A program made the translations under genes and the position numbers. Positions 29,021-40,913 of a stretch of 64,000 bases of DNA are shown here, in pieces. Position 1 is the stretch's first letter; each line of letters opens with the position of its first letter. The DNA comes from Verticillium longisporum (lineage: Eukaryota; Ascomycota; Sordariomycetes; Glomerellales; Plectosphaerellaceae), in the NCBI GenBank assembly GCA_019188255.1, contig JAETXT010000005.1, positions 5,704,001-5,768,000 on the forward strand. Reading direction: 5' to 3'. The notes under the pieces were generated by a model that had not been told where the DNA came from, did no database searches, and saw only the letters and a program-made list of their open reading frames with translations.

Positions 29021-32000
29021 CTGTTTTTTCCCTTTTGGTTTGCGCATAGTTCACATGCTGGGAATGCTGTCTACCCTCGTTCAGCAGGCGGAGGGACAGA
29101 CTGACAAGGCTGGATGACAGCAGAGGGTCAAGGCTGGAGAGACGGCAGAGGATATCGCCTCGGTAACGCGGCTCGTCCTGTACATGGTTATCGTACGGAG
29201 TTTATGAGACATACCCTTCTCCACGTTTCTCTTGGTCTGGCCGCGAGAACAGGGCGCCCTCCTTGGGTGCCGACATCAGGCCTCAGTACTTCTGCGATCA
29301 ACAGCGAAGTGGCAGAAAATAAACATGACGAATGGAATTGAAGCATACAATGAGGGGTGCATTCAATACTTGTACGACACGAATCTTCTGCGAATCTGTT
29401 CACAGAGAACAAAGTACCCGGAACCATCCTTGCCTGAGCCGGAAAGCAGAGACAGGATCTGCCCGCGTGGTACAATGGGCAACAGAGTTCTGCGTTGGTC
29501 GGCGTGACCAGATCGGGACCGCTGATCGCTGCCGCATGGGGTGCCGCGTGGGGTAGCGACGCGCTGGCAGGTGACGGAGCAGATGGATCGACCGGCAGAG
29601 ATGCATGTGAATGTTCGTCCTGCCACTGATGATGGATTGGATGTCTGGAGGTTAGGCCTCGATACCTTACAGAGGAAATGCAGACAAATTGTAGCATCGT
29701 CATGGAGGTACGTATACATGTACTTGCGCAAGGCAGGTGTACCTGCGCAAGGCAGGTGTACCTGCCCGCTGGCCTGTACCTGCCCGCTGGCCTGTACCTG
29801 CCCGCTGTCCAGCGTGACGCCCGGTGGATCGTTTCAGCGTCGTCGCTTCCTGGCCTCTCACTGGGGGTACCTGTGGCAGGTATTTCGCTCTCACTGGAGG
29901 TACCTGTGGCAGGTATTCTGGCCAGGCTCAGGCGCCTCTCCTCTCAGGCGCCTCTCCTCCAAGGCGCCTCTACTCTGAGGCAGCCTTGGCAGCCTTGGCA
30001 GCCCGAAGCTCCTCATGCCAAACACCAAGACCACGCGTCCAAAATAGCACATGGCCAGCGGCACACGCTTCTCTGCTTCGCCATCCCTCGGCATCATGCA
30101 GCCCGCTCGTTCATCCGTCGACGACCTCTCCTATCTCAGCCGCTCCCTCTGCCTCTCTGCCCCTCAGCCTGGCCTGAGAGGATCAGGCGCCTTAGCAGGC
30201 ACCGTACCTAGGTCATCTTCGACAGCCATCGAGCAATCAACACCACCAAGCCATCGACTGGCATCCACTCATCCCATCGTCTCAATAGTCCTGCACAACT
30301 CCATCATCGTGCAGCACCAGCTCGAACGGGACGGGAGCCAAGCCGCGACCCAACCTTGTCTTGTCCCGCTCGGCCTAGCCAGCTTGCCAGGACGCCCTCG
30401 CACGCACAGCACGCGCTGCCCACCCGACATCGGACGGCGAACGCTGCAAACACACCGTTGCGGCCTGGCCAGAAGAGGAAGAGAGCAGACAGGCGGGCAC
30501 AGGCACATGTACTCGCACTGGTCCTGGGCACACACATCAGAAAAGACAGCCTACACAGCACTGCAATCCAGGGGGGGTCACCTGCCCACAACCAGAGACA
30601 ACACCCACGACCGCCACCGAATCACATCATTGCCGTCGCAAGCCACGGCATCTCTGTGTGACGAGACTGGTCGTCTCGAACGCCTCTGCCTCGATAGGGG
30701 TCGGGCGAGATCAGCGTTCACATGTGAGGCTGTCACGCCGACCCGGCCTGACGACTCAGTATTCATACTCGACTCTTCGCCCTCGTCCTCGCCTCGCCTT
30801 CATACTCGCGACAAATCTTGACTTGAACTCGCCATGACTTGACCTCGCCATAACACGCTCAACCTCAAACCAGCCCTCTATCAAGAACCACGGCAGATCC
30901 TTCGCCCATCGTACCGGACGGGCCCAGACCGCCTCTTCAACCCGCCCGACAAACAAACCACACCCCCGCCAGCACCCCGTCAACGCCCTGCCACTGCCCC
31001 CCGGCGCCCCTCCGTAGCACCCCGCTGGCGGCACACAAGCGGCAGTCTGCGTTCCTCTGGCCTCCTCTCGGCGAATCGAACAGTATCACCAGTGTCCACC
31101 AAAACCCGGGCCCCCTGCCACCACCGACGCCTAGCCTAGGCCGCGTGCCTTGCGATCCACGATCCCCTCACTCGCTCGCCCACGGCACGAATCAGTCCTG
31201 TCCCGCTTTTGCTCTGCTGTGCGTTGTGACTCGACTCACTCGAAGCGTGGAAAAAACTAAAATCACCACAATCATACATAACAAAATCACCGCCATTCTG
31301 CTGCATCCTCCGACATTGGATGACACAACTCTCCAGCTCTCTGTCTCGCCCTCGTCTGATCTACGCACTATCAGCGGCTGTCACTTATCAGCACAGCACT
31401 CACTGAGACCCCATCCCTGGGCACCTCGGCACAGGCCGTTCAACCGTTGAACGGCAATACCCATAGCACCACCGTGCTCTCCTGCTCCAGCGTCTTAGGC
31501 GGCCTCACCCAGCGTGTATCGCACAACACCGCCCTTGCAGACGCCACGCACAAAGCCGTCCGGAATATCCTCGTCCTGCATCTCTGACGGCACTGCGACA
31601 CCAGCACCAGGAAATCCCAAAACCCCAACCCACGCAACAAAAGAGCAGCCAGAACCTGCACCACCGCCAAAAACAACAACACGCGTTCGTCTTGACTCTC
31701 GGCTGCATCCACCGATCCCAGCACCTGCAGCCGTCTGCATAACCCACCCTGGAGCCGAGCCTGTTGCGCGCCCTCACCGCTCGTCGCCGTCCAATCGTCA
31801 CCCCAAGACGTGCCCACGCTCCCCTGGCTAGACCACCCGTCTGGCTCTTGTTATTGATCGTCTCCATCGACGACTTGCTGCACGGCTTTCCAGTTGAGAC
31901 AAGGGAAAACCCGCGAGACCCATCCAGGGCATCACATCCCACTCTCGCCTGGGCCCCTGGCACGTCTCGTCGCTGGAACGACCGCCGTTGACCGCAACTT

Positions 32001-32323
32001 CTCCTCACCTTCGTTGGCGAGGCCTTCATTTCCGCCTCTTTCGTTTGTTTTGGGTCATTTCGCACCGTATCACGTATTTGACCGCCTGCACCTGCACGCA
32101 CTCGTCAGTTCAACGTGGCCCTCGACTTCTTTCGACGGCTCTGCGACTTCCACAGCGAGACCTTTACCTGCGTCCTCCTCACTGTCAACAACGCCGTTCA
32201 CGGACTGATGAGGGGCGCTGCATCACAGACCCCACCTATCGCCATACCTGCACGCATTGGCATCATCACGCCCTTTGCGAGTAAAGGGATTTCCATGACT
32301 GTGTCGTAGACGACCCCAAGACC
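29021..32323. other. Long gene-free, GC-rich region
   Basis: About 3.3 kb. Open frames here are low-complexity, rich in Ser, Pro and Arg, and lack domain-like patterns, so none is called. Short repeats lie at 29723-30000. The right-hand kilobase may be promoter and long leader of the gene at 32324. Confidence 0.5.
29723..30000. repeat. Cluster of short tandem repeats rich in GGTACC and GGCGCC
   Basis: Copies of CTGCGCAAGGCAGGTGTAC (two) and CTGCCCGCTGGCCTGTAC (two and a half) run from 29723 to about 29810. A 33-bp unit containing GGTACCTGTGGCAGGT occurs twice from 29855. AGGCGCCTCT blocks follow at about 29929-29975, then CAGCCTTGG repeats. Many units are inverted-repeat-like around GGTACC and GGCGCC. 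Confidence 0.8.
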
Positions 32324-33139
32324 ATGGATCCCCGTATCTCTCGCCTCTCCCACATGGGAGCTGCCGGTTCACGATCCTCCGTTGCCGCCTCCGACACGGC
32401 CTACCATTCTTTCCATGATGTCGAGCTGTTCCCGCCAGCATCACCACCTAGGACCACCAACAAGTCAACGAGCGTCCACTCGACGACCCCACAAAAAGAG
32501 AACCAACGTCCTCACCCCTCCTCTACCGAGATGAAGCGACAGGATTCGGGCTACGAATCAATTCCTCCGCGCACATCCTTTTCCAACCAGCCCCGCCGGA
32601 CATCCGTCGCATCCTCCTCCGGATCGGGTCCCCACACGCCCCGCTCCCGACCCTGCTCCCGCCCCGGCCGTCCCGTCATCCGCCGCTCGCCCAAGTCATC
32701 GCCCTACCCTGCGCGGCCGCAGATGGCCCAGGTCCAGGCCATGCACAACGCTCGCTCTCAGCCGAATCACGCTTCTGGCTTCTTCCACTTCCCGGCGCAC
32801 CCCACCGACCTGACACCGCCATCGCCGCCACAGCAGCAGGACCAGGAAGAGCGCGAGATCGTAAGGTCGATACCCTCGCCGCCGCCACAGCCGACACACT
32901 ACTGGACGAGCGACCAGACGAGGAGGCTCGAGTATGCCGCCATTGACGCTGCGCACCAGGGGATTAAGGGCTGGGTGAGGCGTCACCTCGTGCCTGAGTG
33001 TTTCGTGCCGCGAGAGAAGACACCGGTCGCATTCGACGACGAGACTGGCAGTGTGAGGCGCTATCGCATGGAGCTCGAGGAAGAAGAGAGGGAGGGTGAG
33101 AAGAAGGGGTGGGTGTGGGCACGGATGAAGAGCTGGTGA
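32324..33139 (+). CDS. Disordered protein with conserved C-terminal segment
   Basis: 271 residues, one exon. Residues 1-180 are Ser/Pro/Arg-rich and predicted disordered, with KENQ and RQDSGYESIP stretches that look like phosphorylation or degradation motifs. The C-terminal 75 residues are ordered: YWTSDQTRRLEYAAIDAA, GIKGWVRRHLVPECFVP and DDETGSVRRYRMELEEEE. This pattern occurs in uncharacterised ascomycete proteins. No function is assigned. The long GC-rich leader region upstream suggests regulated translation, which is inference. Confidence 0.75.
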   Translation: MDPRISRLSHMGAAGSRSSVAASDTAYHSFHDVELFPPASPPRTTNKSTSVHSTTPQKENQRPHPSSTEMKRQDSGYESIPPRTSFSNQPRRTSVASSSGSGPHTPRSRPCSRPGRPVIRRSPKSSPYPARPQMAQVQAMHNARSQPNHASGFFHFPAHPTDLTPPSPPQQQDQEEREIVRSIPSPPPQPTHYWTSDQTRRLEYAAIDAAHQGIKGWVRRHLVPECFVPREKTPVAFDDETGSVRRYRMELEEEEREGEKKGWVWARMKSW

Positions 33140-33884
33140 TGCACGTCTCTCAACGAGCTGCGGCCGACCAAGAGACGATCGCTGGTGCGGATCGACAACT
33201 ATGGAAACGACGACAACAAGACTGACGAAAGAGGTAGACTGATGACTGGCATGACGTTGACGATGGGTTTGTTTTCATTGCACGCGGCGAAATTCGTCGC
33301 CTGGCGTTATATACCCTACCTTGTCCTGCCCCCTGCAATATTGCATTACTGCATCATTGCGTTGCTGCATTGTTTTGCGATGATTATCACTAGTGTTTTC
33401 CTATGTTTCTGGCATTGCAGTAGTAATTGCGGAGGATGAACATGGAAGGGCGATACAGGGGCATTCAGAAGCCGAGGATTGCATGTAGAGGTGTCGTCGA
33501 GAGGTGCACAGAGATTGAGGTTGACCTGCGAGATTGTATCCGTAACGTCGGAGACGTTAGTAGCGTCCTCATTCCCAACATGAATAGAAAGTATGACCAA
33601 GATCCTCTGTGGTTTTCAAGTGACCCGCATAATCGACATGTAGCGGAAGACAGTGTATGGTGTGAATTGGATAACTCGGGTAGCTCCTAATATTGCCACG
33701 CATACTAATGAACAGTAAAGCAGTGTTAGTGTTTGATTTGGAGCAGAGTGAAGAGGCCTTCCGTATATAGTCCGCAGTAATAGAATATAGGTAGGGGGTC
33801 GGAATATATCTGAATTCTGGCCCTCCGCAGCTTAGAGGGCCCCGCGGTCCTTATATATACGCTCTCGTAACCCTTAGCCCCTGA
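33140..33884. other. Intergenic region between convergent genes
   Basis: No gene is visible. It becomes AT-richer from 33690 towards the end of the receptor gene. Confidence 0.5.
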
Positions 33885-36800
33885 CTAGCCCCCTATGCCG
33901 TGGCTCCGCAGGGGTCTCCTGACAAGCAGCCTGGTTTCGGCGAAGAAAGCCCGTAACGAAAAATGTGACAAGTTAGGAAAGGCTCGATCGGGTAAGCCAG
34001 CAAGACGGCGTTCAAGCTCCTTACACCGATCACTATCCTCGCCAAAGACCCTTCGAACTCCTGGAAGAGCCACTAAATACAGCTCCTTCGCTTGAGTTGT
34101 TCGGTCCAGGTCGCTATTCAGGCCCGCTAGATTAGTAAGTGAGTATAAATAGGGGATATAGGTACCAATGGCTTCTTTACCGAGTGCTTTTTCGTAGCCT
34201 TGTAGCGCCCGGATATACATCGCCTCGGCTTCCTTCAGTTGCCCTATTTCATGATAGACGGTACTGAGGTTATTAACACTTTCCAGCGTTTTTATGTGCT
34301 CCGGTCCCCATGCCTTCTCGCTGCCTCGCAGTGCCCACTCGAGCATTGACTCGGCCTCCTTGAGCTGGCCTTGTAGCTTATAGACGAGACCGAGATTATT
34401 GACTGTTCCAAGCGTCGAGTCGTGCTCCGGTCCATATGCCTTCTCGTAGCCTTGCAGTGCCCGCTCCAATATTGACTCGGCCTCCTCGAGCCGCCCTTGT
34501 TGCAAATAGAGGGTACCGAGATTATGAACTGTATCAAGCGTCGACGTATGATCCAGTCTCCGTGCCTTCTCTTTGTCTTGCAGTGCCCGCTCGAACATTG
34601 ACTCGGCCTCCTTGAGCTGTCCTTGATCCTGATAGAGGAGACCGAGATTATTAACCATGTTGAGTGTCGACGTATGCTCCAGTCCCCATGCCTTCTCGTA
34701 GCCTTGAAGCACCTGCTCGTATATTGACTCAGCTTCCTTGAGCCGCCCTGTATCCTGATAGCGGATGCCGAGAGTATTAACTGTGTTGAGCGTCAACGTA
34801 TGCTCCAGTCCCCATGCCTTCTCGTAGCCTTGAAGCACCTGCTCGTATATTGACTCAGCTTCCTTGAGCCGCCCTGTATCCTGATAGAGGATGCCGAGAA
34901 TATTAAGTACGTTTAGTCTTGATATGTCCTTTGGTCCGTTCAACTTCTCATAGCCTTGTAGCGCCTGTGTGCACATCAACTCGCTCTCTTCATGTTTCTC
35001 TTGATACATGTAGAGGGTGGCTAGGGATTCTGCCACCTTAGTCCTACTCCACTGGTCATCGGCCTGATCGAGCAATTGCCGGCATCGGTCAGCATGGAGC
35101 ATGAGTCGGCGTTGGATCAACCAGGATTCAGGAGTTTCCAGGTCCGGCACGTGAAGTCTTAAACAGACCATCGCTAGTGTCCTTAAGCCTTGTTCGTTCG
35201 GAGCATTGAGAACGTGGACCATCCATGAGTGCACGCAACCATGAACGCTATAGCCGTTTGATTCGGGCCCGGGTTGCACTGTCGTCGAATGTGCTTCCAC
35301 GAGTCCGTGACTGCAGAGCACTCGCATGCTCTCATCGAAAACAAGGCGGGACTCTGTTAGATCCTGGAGCCACTTGGGACCATCTTCCCGCCCTTGTCGT
35401 AGGAGCTCGAACCACAAGTCTTCGTTGCCAAAGAATGCCCAGAGTCGTAACAGCATCGCTGCTGATTCGCTTCGTTGACGAATGCTGTCATACGAAATAT
35501 TCCAGGTCGAGTATAAGGCCCGATTCCCGTATGCGAGTAGTTGCGGGCTCAGCCTCTGCAACTTGCTCCATTCGGTTTCGTAATCTTGCAAGTATTGTTC
35601 CCAAGGCGTCGCCAACTCCCTTATATATGCGCCAGCCGTCGATAGAGCGAGCGGTAGACCGTCGAGTTTGCGGGCGAGAGCTACGGCGGAAGCATCTGTC
35701 ATGTCGAGCTTGTCAGGAGGTTGCGTGTTACTAAATCCGGGAGAACGTCACTAACCGTCTTGAACTCCTTTGCGGTTTGAGGTTGCCTCCAGAATGCGAA
35801 GACTGTCCCCTATATCATGCAATTTTTGCAACTGTAAGAGCTCCCCAATCTGGACTGCGGATGATCGCGTCGTCACGATGATCGCTCCATGATCTGTATC
35901 CGGAAGGAATTGGCGGATATCGTAGCCCTCGGGCGCTGCTTGATCTGTCTCGTTGGGTCGACTCGAGCCGCCAACTTCCCCGAGTGGCACGTCATCAGTG
36001 ACGCCCTCCATCACGGGGTGATCATAGTTGTCGTAGATCAGCAGCCACCTGTCATTCTTTGACTCATTCAGCCACCTCTTGACAGCCAGCGATGCGTTGC
36101 CGTTTTTATCGGATGCCGCGTTCGCCATGTAGCCCAGATCAGGGTACTCTTGGAGGATCCTTACAGCCACATTCCGGAAGCCCTGGTGTAAGGACGTCTG
36201 ATCTCTGGCATTCAGCCAGATAGACGCTGTATAGAGATTGCGGTGCTGCCTCATGTATGCGATTGCAAGCTGCGTCTTGCCCATGCCCCCCAAGCCGTGC
36301 ACAACAACAGTGCGGCGTCCGGGTTTGTTGCCGAGGGCTTGGTACATCCGGGCAAGCTCTTCTTCTCTGGCAACAAAGTGGCTCCGTTCAGGTAGTCCAG
36401 ATAAGCTCAGGGGAAGCGTGAAACAACTGGTGTTGCCACTTGCTAGTAAGCCCATTAGTTGAGCTAGCTACACCTGTCAGGTGGCTAGATGTTCATACCA
36501 TCATGTACTCTTGTTTCCGCCTGGCATGGTAGTTGCACCACCGCCGGGGCATCCGTAACCATGATTTTTAGGTGCTCTGACACCGCTTTGTATCCGTCGT
36601 CTTGACTCGATAAATACCGAACCATGGAGGTATGATTTGAGTGGATGACGATCGCCTCGGCGTTTGCTTGCCCTGGCACGACAGCCGATGCCTTTGGAAC
36701 CACCTGATTCTGCTCAGTACGCTCGTCAACGGTGACAGAGGGGGGTACAGACAGACCATGATGCTGTGACCCAAGATGGTCGGAGTCTTATACTCCTCAT

Positions 36801-37664
36801 AAACAAACTTGATCACAAAGTCGTTGCTGATCTGGTTAAATTGCACCAGCTGCTGCTGGAGCGATTCCGAATCATGCTCGAGCTGCTTCAGAAGCCGGTT
36901 GTTCGCTGCCACGAAGAGAGAGGCAACGTTGGCCAGAACTCTGCCTAGCTGCACGCCGTTCCCGCCCTGATGGGGAGTTCCCATGAACAGAATCCCATAT
37001 GTTGACAGTTTGATCGATCGGTGCTCGGGCAGGGCGCCAGTCTGAGCGCCATTGGAGTGGATAAGCGCCTGGGATGAGCAGGTTAGCGAAGCAATCGCAT
37101 AGCAAAACGTCTAGAACACCGTACACTCTTGAGGACGATTCCTCCCAGACTGTGGGCGATGAAGATGATAGGTCGGTTGATGGACTAGAAGGCTCTCCAC
37201 ATTAGCGCAAGTTCATAACCACAGCGCACCGAGGCGCACTCACGTTCGTGATTTTCCGCTTTCTGTACAAATCAGACACTAGATTTGTCGCATGGTCGTA
37301 GATATTATTCCAGCTCACTCTTCGTGTGGAATGTGTATTCGCATCGTAGCCGTAACAGAGGATACGGGCTTGTGGGAGGTCTTTGGGGAGGAGGTCTCGA
37401 AGCCAGTGGACGCCATTTTCTGCCGTCCATGTCTTCTCCCGGTGACCGTTGAGGCCATGTAGCGCGACAATGCTGCCGTAATGAGCCAGGAGACGGATAG
37501 TAGAGGAACGTAGGTGAGACGTACTCGACAATCGGATTATCCCCCTCGTAGACACCGTCCAGGCCTTGCGGGTGATCCATAGCCTGAGTCCGGGATAGCG
37601 TTCGATCGACCCAGCGGGACAAGCTCGATGAAGGCATGGCGATTGGTGCTATAGCTGTGTTCAC
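33885..37664 (-). CDS. NLR-like receptor: alpha/beta hydrolase, NB-ARC, TPR repeats
   Basis: Seven exons are proposed (37664-37525, 37472-37244, 37184-37125, 37068-36757, 36709-36499, 36442-35766, 35708-33885), about 1,150 residues. The N-terminal domain is a lipase-like alpha/beta hydrolase: IVALHGLNGHREKTW, IIFIAHSLGGIVLK with the nucleophilic Ser, and MGTPHQGG. NB-ARC follows: VVVHGLGGMGKTQLAIAYMR (P-loop), RWLLIYDNYD (Walker B), AIIVTTRSS and LDGLPLALSTAGAYI (GLPL). The C-terminus has eight 42-residue kinesin-light-chain-type TPRs. This SesB-like/NB/TPR plan is known from fungal self/non-self recognition and heterokaryon incompatibility. The NB-ARC to TPR joint is weak: GTTCAA at 35760-35765 is the only donor found that keeps frame, so a frameshift is possible. 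Confidence 0.88.
34170..35010 (-). repeat. Array of 126-bp TPR-coding repeats
   Basis: Units of 126 bp encode the tetratricopeptides of the NLR-like gene. Two neighbouring units (about 34671-34796 and 34797-34922) are nearly identical over some 100 bp, while outer units are more diverged. Confidence 0.88.
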
Positions 37665-38915
37665 TGCTCAAAGTTACGAACTGCGTCTGCTACGTTCTGA
37701 TGATCGAGCATGTCTTTTGCATGGTAAAGACTCAAGATTATCAATATTAGGCACCCAGAGTCAGGCTTTAGTGAATGTCAGCATGGCTCAGCCTGATCTC
37801 GACATTCGACCGGATCATCATTTTCCCGCGTCAAGCAACCATCACGATCATTACGACGGCACGTTATACACAGGTATAAAACCACACAGTAGTTCTCATC
37901 TCCCACAGATAGCACCCTGACTATCGGAGATCCAGCGACCTGGGCTAGAAGAACTGTCATAAGCAAGCTATGGCACGATGGCACTAACACTGATAAGGAG
38001 ATGGAGGCGATCACCCCGTGTTCCATCCATTCCAGCCATTTCGAGTGTACGGCCAACAATCCTAAGGAAGTGACTTTCGACCACAGCCAAAAGAACGGTC
38101 GTCCGAGAAAGCAGTTCGACACGCATGGCTGCTAGTACCACAGAACGATCATAGTGGCAAACCGACTTTCGCGGCAGGATGATTTTACCTAAATTTGATT
38201 CGTTAGTCTGTTCCCTCTTTTCAGGTATAGCACAGGAGTTCTGATAGTCACCTGCATCATCACGTGCCCGGCTGTTGGTAGCCTTGGTTTTCCTCATGAT
38301 GCTGATGCATCTCAAGATGTTGCCTCGTAGCTTCTTGCTGTTCGACAGGCAATAAATGACTCCAATACCTCCGACGCTATTCCATATTATTCTACGGACT
38401 AGGTCACGTAAGCAATAAAAAATACTATTTGATCCTCAAGAGTCATTTTCACGCTTGAAGCGTCGACAACAAGTCATTAATCGAGCTGGATGGAGGATTA
38501 TCAGGCGATCCCAAACGATGATAGCTGGTGCTAGGGAGTGCGATGAGTTGAGAAGCGCTCCTAGCTAGACTCGCTTGCGGAGCCTTGTACTGATTCTTGG
38601 TATGGAGCATGTTCTTTGTGTTCTCCCTTGACTCGAGCTCGACTGGTAATGCCCGCGCCACACACGTCTTGAACAATGGGGCAGACAAAGACGGCATGGG
38701 ATAGTTTGTACACGGCCTCTTTGTTCAGAGCCGGGGACACATCCGTGGGTCAGAACGTTTGTGTGAGGGCGAGAAGCCATGACGGAGTCTGTTTAAAGCG
38801 GAGTGAAGTCCTGGCTTTCACAGCACGGTATGAGTGAAGTGCATTGACTTTTAAACTTGAGCCACAGTGGACGACTGGATCGCTTCACTGTATTTCACTT
38901 GAACTTTCTTGACGA
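37665..38915. other. Intergenic region between divergent genes
   Basis: About 1.25 kb without a supported gene. It is the shared upstream region of the NLR-like gene (minus) and the GCR1_C gene (plus). Confidence 0.5.
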
Positions 38916-40913
38916 ATGAGACTTACACGCACGACTGCCTTCAATAACACAAGCAATTGGAAGCACGATCGAGCGCAGCGAGACCCCCGCGAAACACCCC
39001 TAGACACCAACAGCGGGAATATGAACGACAAGGCACTGCCTTCGGCGACCCTCGCCCAATCCCAGGATCAAGGCCATCGCGGCGACATGCCACCGCCGCC
39101 GTGGCGTCCGATCAACACCAGAACCGATATACCGATGATACCAACCACGACCAGCCAAGTAGATACCCTCCCTTCGACGTTCGGCCCCCGTCTCGGTGAA
39201 CAGAGCTCCGAAACTCCGCTCTCGAGAACTCCGACCCCGATACAAAAAAAGCCTGTTCAACTTACCGCGCCACGCTTTCCGACGCCGCCGCCGTTCCAGC
39301 CGATGCTCTACCACCCGGTCCCGCAGACGCCCATCCGCTTTGAAGATCAGACGCGCCGCTGGTCCGCGCAGTGGGCGCACCAGGCACATCTGCTGGGTAT
39401 CCTCCCCGCCACACACCCCCCCTCACCGGTGCCGTCCCAAGACAAAATAGTCGCCATGCTCCAGGTCCTGCATAAAGGTTGCGACGAGCGGGTCGCCGCC
39501 GTCCAGGCCAAGCTTTCGCGGGTCGAGCGCGAGCTGCGGGAGCGGATTGCGGTGCTGGAGGGGCGGGAGGCGAGCGCGAGGCGCGAGGTCGGCCAGCTGA
39601 AGGGGTGGAAGGCCGAGGTTGAGCGGCGGGTGCAGATGCAAGTTGATGTTGTGAGCGAGGTCGTCCGGAGGGTCATTGCCACGGAGGATATGGTGGGCGA
39701 AGTGCGGACTGAGGTGCTGCGGGAGCGGGTTGCTCGTTTGGGCAGTGCGTCGAGGGATGAGGGGACCAATGTTGGGCCAGGATTCCCATCGCCTTTATCT
39801 GAGGCGGTCGATGACCTCTCCGGAGCTGTGGACTCGACCTACAGCGACGATGGCCTTCCAATGACTGTCGACTCGACCTACTGCGACGATGATCTTCCAA
39901 TGACTGTCGACTCGATATGCTGCGATGATGGCCTCCCTGACTACCTTCCATCGAGAGAGACAACAGCCTCGCCTTACCCATACGCCAATCTCGCACCGCC
40001 TTCGCGCAGCACTGGCAAGAAAGTCGTCAAGAAACGCCGGCAGTTCTCCGTTGTCAGTCTGCCTCCCGTGACGCAGACGTCTCCTACCATCAATAGCCCG
40101 ACCAACGTGGACCTCGGACTGAGGCCCTCACGCCCGCTAACAAAGGCCCCTGAGCTCAAGAGCCTCCACAGTCACCAGCCCCCCAAGATGGACTCGGAAT
40201 CTAGACTCCAGAAGGCGGCACGCATCTTGCCTCCGACGTCCGTCCCCACGGAAACGAGGAACGATCCCGCCCCCACCGTCCGCGTCTCGTCTCTCCTGAC
40301 GACCCTCTCCGACGGCACCGCAGCGCCCATCTTCGCCTTCAACAAGCACCCCGAGACGGTACGCGAGCAGTGGGACGAGTACGAGCACGGACACGCCGGC
40401 CAGCGCGCCGTCCGCTTGCTCGACGAGCGGTACACGACAAAGTGGCAGCGCGACACGTACGCGCGGACGTGGTACTCGCGCCGCAAGCGGTTCTGGGGCG
40501 TGTGCAAGGAGCTCCTCAAGCGAGGTTTCAGCGAGGACGAAATGGTTGCGACGATCGAGAGTTTCCTGGCCGCGAAGGAGATGACGGTCGCCGGCTTTGT
40601 TGACTGGTTGAGGCAGGAGAAGCACGGGGTCGAAATTGTGCTCAGCGGCCCGGGTGCGGATGCTGGCTTTGCTACAAAAGATGGCGAGACGAAGAGGGGT
40701 GTCAAGAGAAAAAAGGCATATCGACATCTTAGTTGCGAAACCGTGGATGGACAGGAAGTTGAAGAGGAGGTAGCTATGATGAGTGAGAGCGAGGAAGAGG
40801 AGAGGGCGCACAAGAGGCGCAGCTCATTGAATTTGAGGGGTCGGGCAGTACTGGCGCACCCGCCGTTTGAGGAGTCTTCGGATGATAGCGACAGTGTGCT
40901 TGGGGCTTGCTGA
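38916..40913 (+). CDS. GCR1_C-type DNA-binding domain protein
   Basis: 665 residues, one exon. The first 150 residues are Pro/Thr-rich and disordered. Residues about 180-270 form a coiled coil (VAAVQAKLSRVERELRERIA). Three 14-residue acidic repeats (VDSTYSDDGLPMT type) follow. Residues about 465-560 match the GCR1_C/Myb-like fold: TVREQWDEYEHGHAGQRAV, then KWQRDTYARTWYSRRKRFWG. This domain is named after yeast Gcr1 and is also common in fungal proteins linked to mobile elements. The C-terminus has a basic KRGVKRKKAYRHL and acidic tails. A role in transcription or DNA binding is inferred from the fold. Confidence 0.8.
   Translation: MRLTRTTAFNNTSNWKHDRAQRDPRETPLDTNSGNMNDKALPSATLAQSQDQGHRGDMPPPPWRPINTRTDIPMIPTTTSQVDTLPSTFGPRLGEQSSETPLSRTPTPIQKKPVQLTAPRFPTPPPFQPMLYHPVPQTPIRFEDQTRRWSAQWAHQAHLLGILPATHPPSPVPSQDKIVAMLQVLHKGCDERVAAVQAKLSRVERELRERIAVLEGREASARREVGQLKGWKAEVERRVQMQVDVVSEVVRRVIATEDMVGEVRTEVLRERVARLGSASRDEGTNVGPGFPSPLSEAVDDLSGAVDSTYSDDGLPMTVDSTYCDDDLPMTVDSICCDDGLPDYLPSRETTASPYPYANLAPPSRSTGKKVVKKRRQFSVVSLPPVTQTSPTINSPTNVDLGLRPSRPLTKAPELKSLHSHQPPKMDSESRLQKAARILPPTSVPTETRNDPAPTVRVSSLLTTLSDGTAAPIFAFNKHPETVREQWDEYEHGHAGQRAVRLLDERYTTKWQRDTYARTWYSRRKRFWGVCKELLKRGFSEDEMVATIESFLAAKEMTVAGFVDWLRQEKHGVEIVLSGPGADAGFATKDGETKRGVKRKKAYRHLSCETVDGQEVEEEVAMMSESEEEERAHKRRSSLNLRGRAVLAHPPFEESSDDSDSVLGAC
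39816..39941 (+). repeat. Three 42-bp coding repeats
   Basis: Units coding SAVDSTYSDDGLPM, TVDSTYCDDDLPM and TVDSICCDDGLPD lie in the GCR1_C protein gene. They are acidic and could act as an activation or binding segment. Boundaries are approximate. Confidence 0.8.

Noticed and set aside
30051..30821. 256-residue plus-strand frame
   Set aside because: Low-complexity Ser/Arg/Pro composition in a repeat-rich region, with competing frames on both strands and no conserved pattern.
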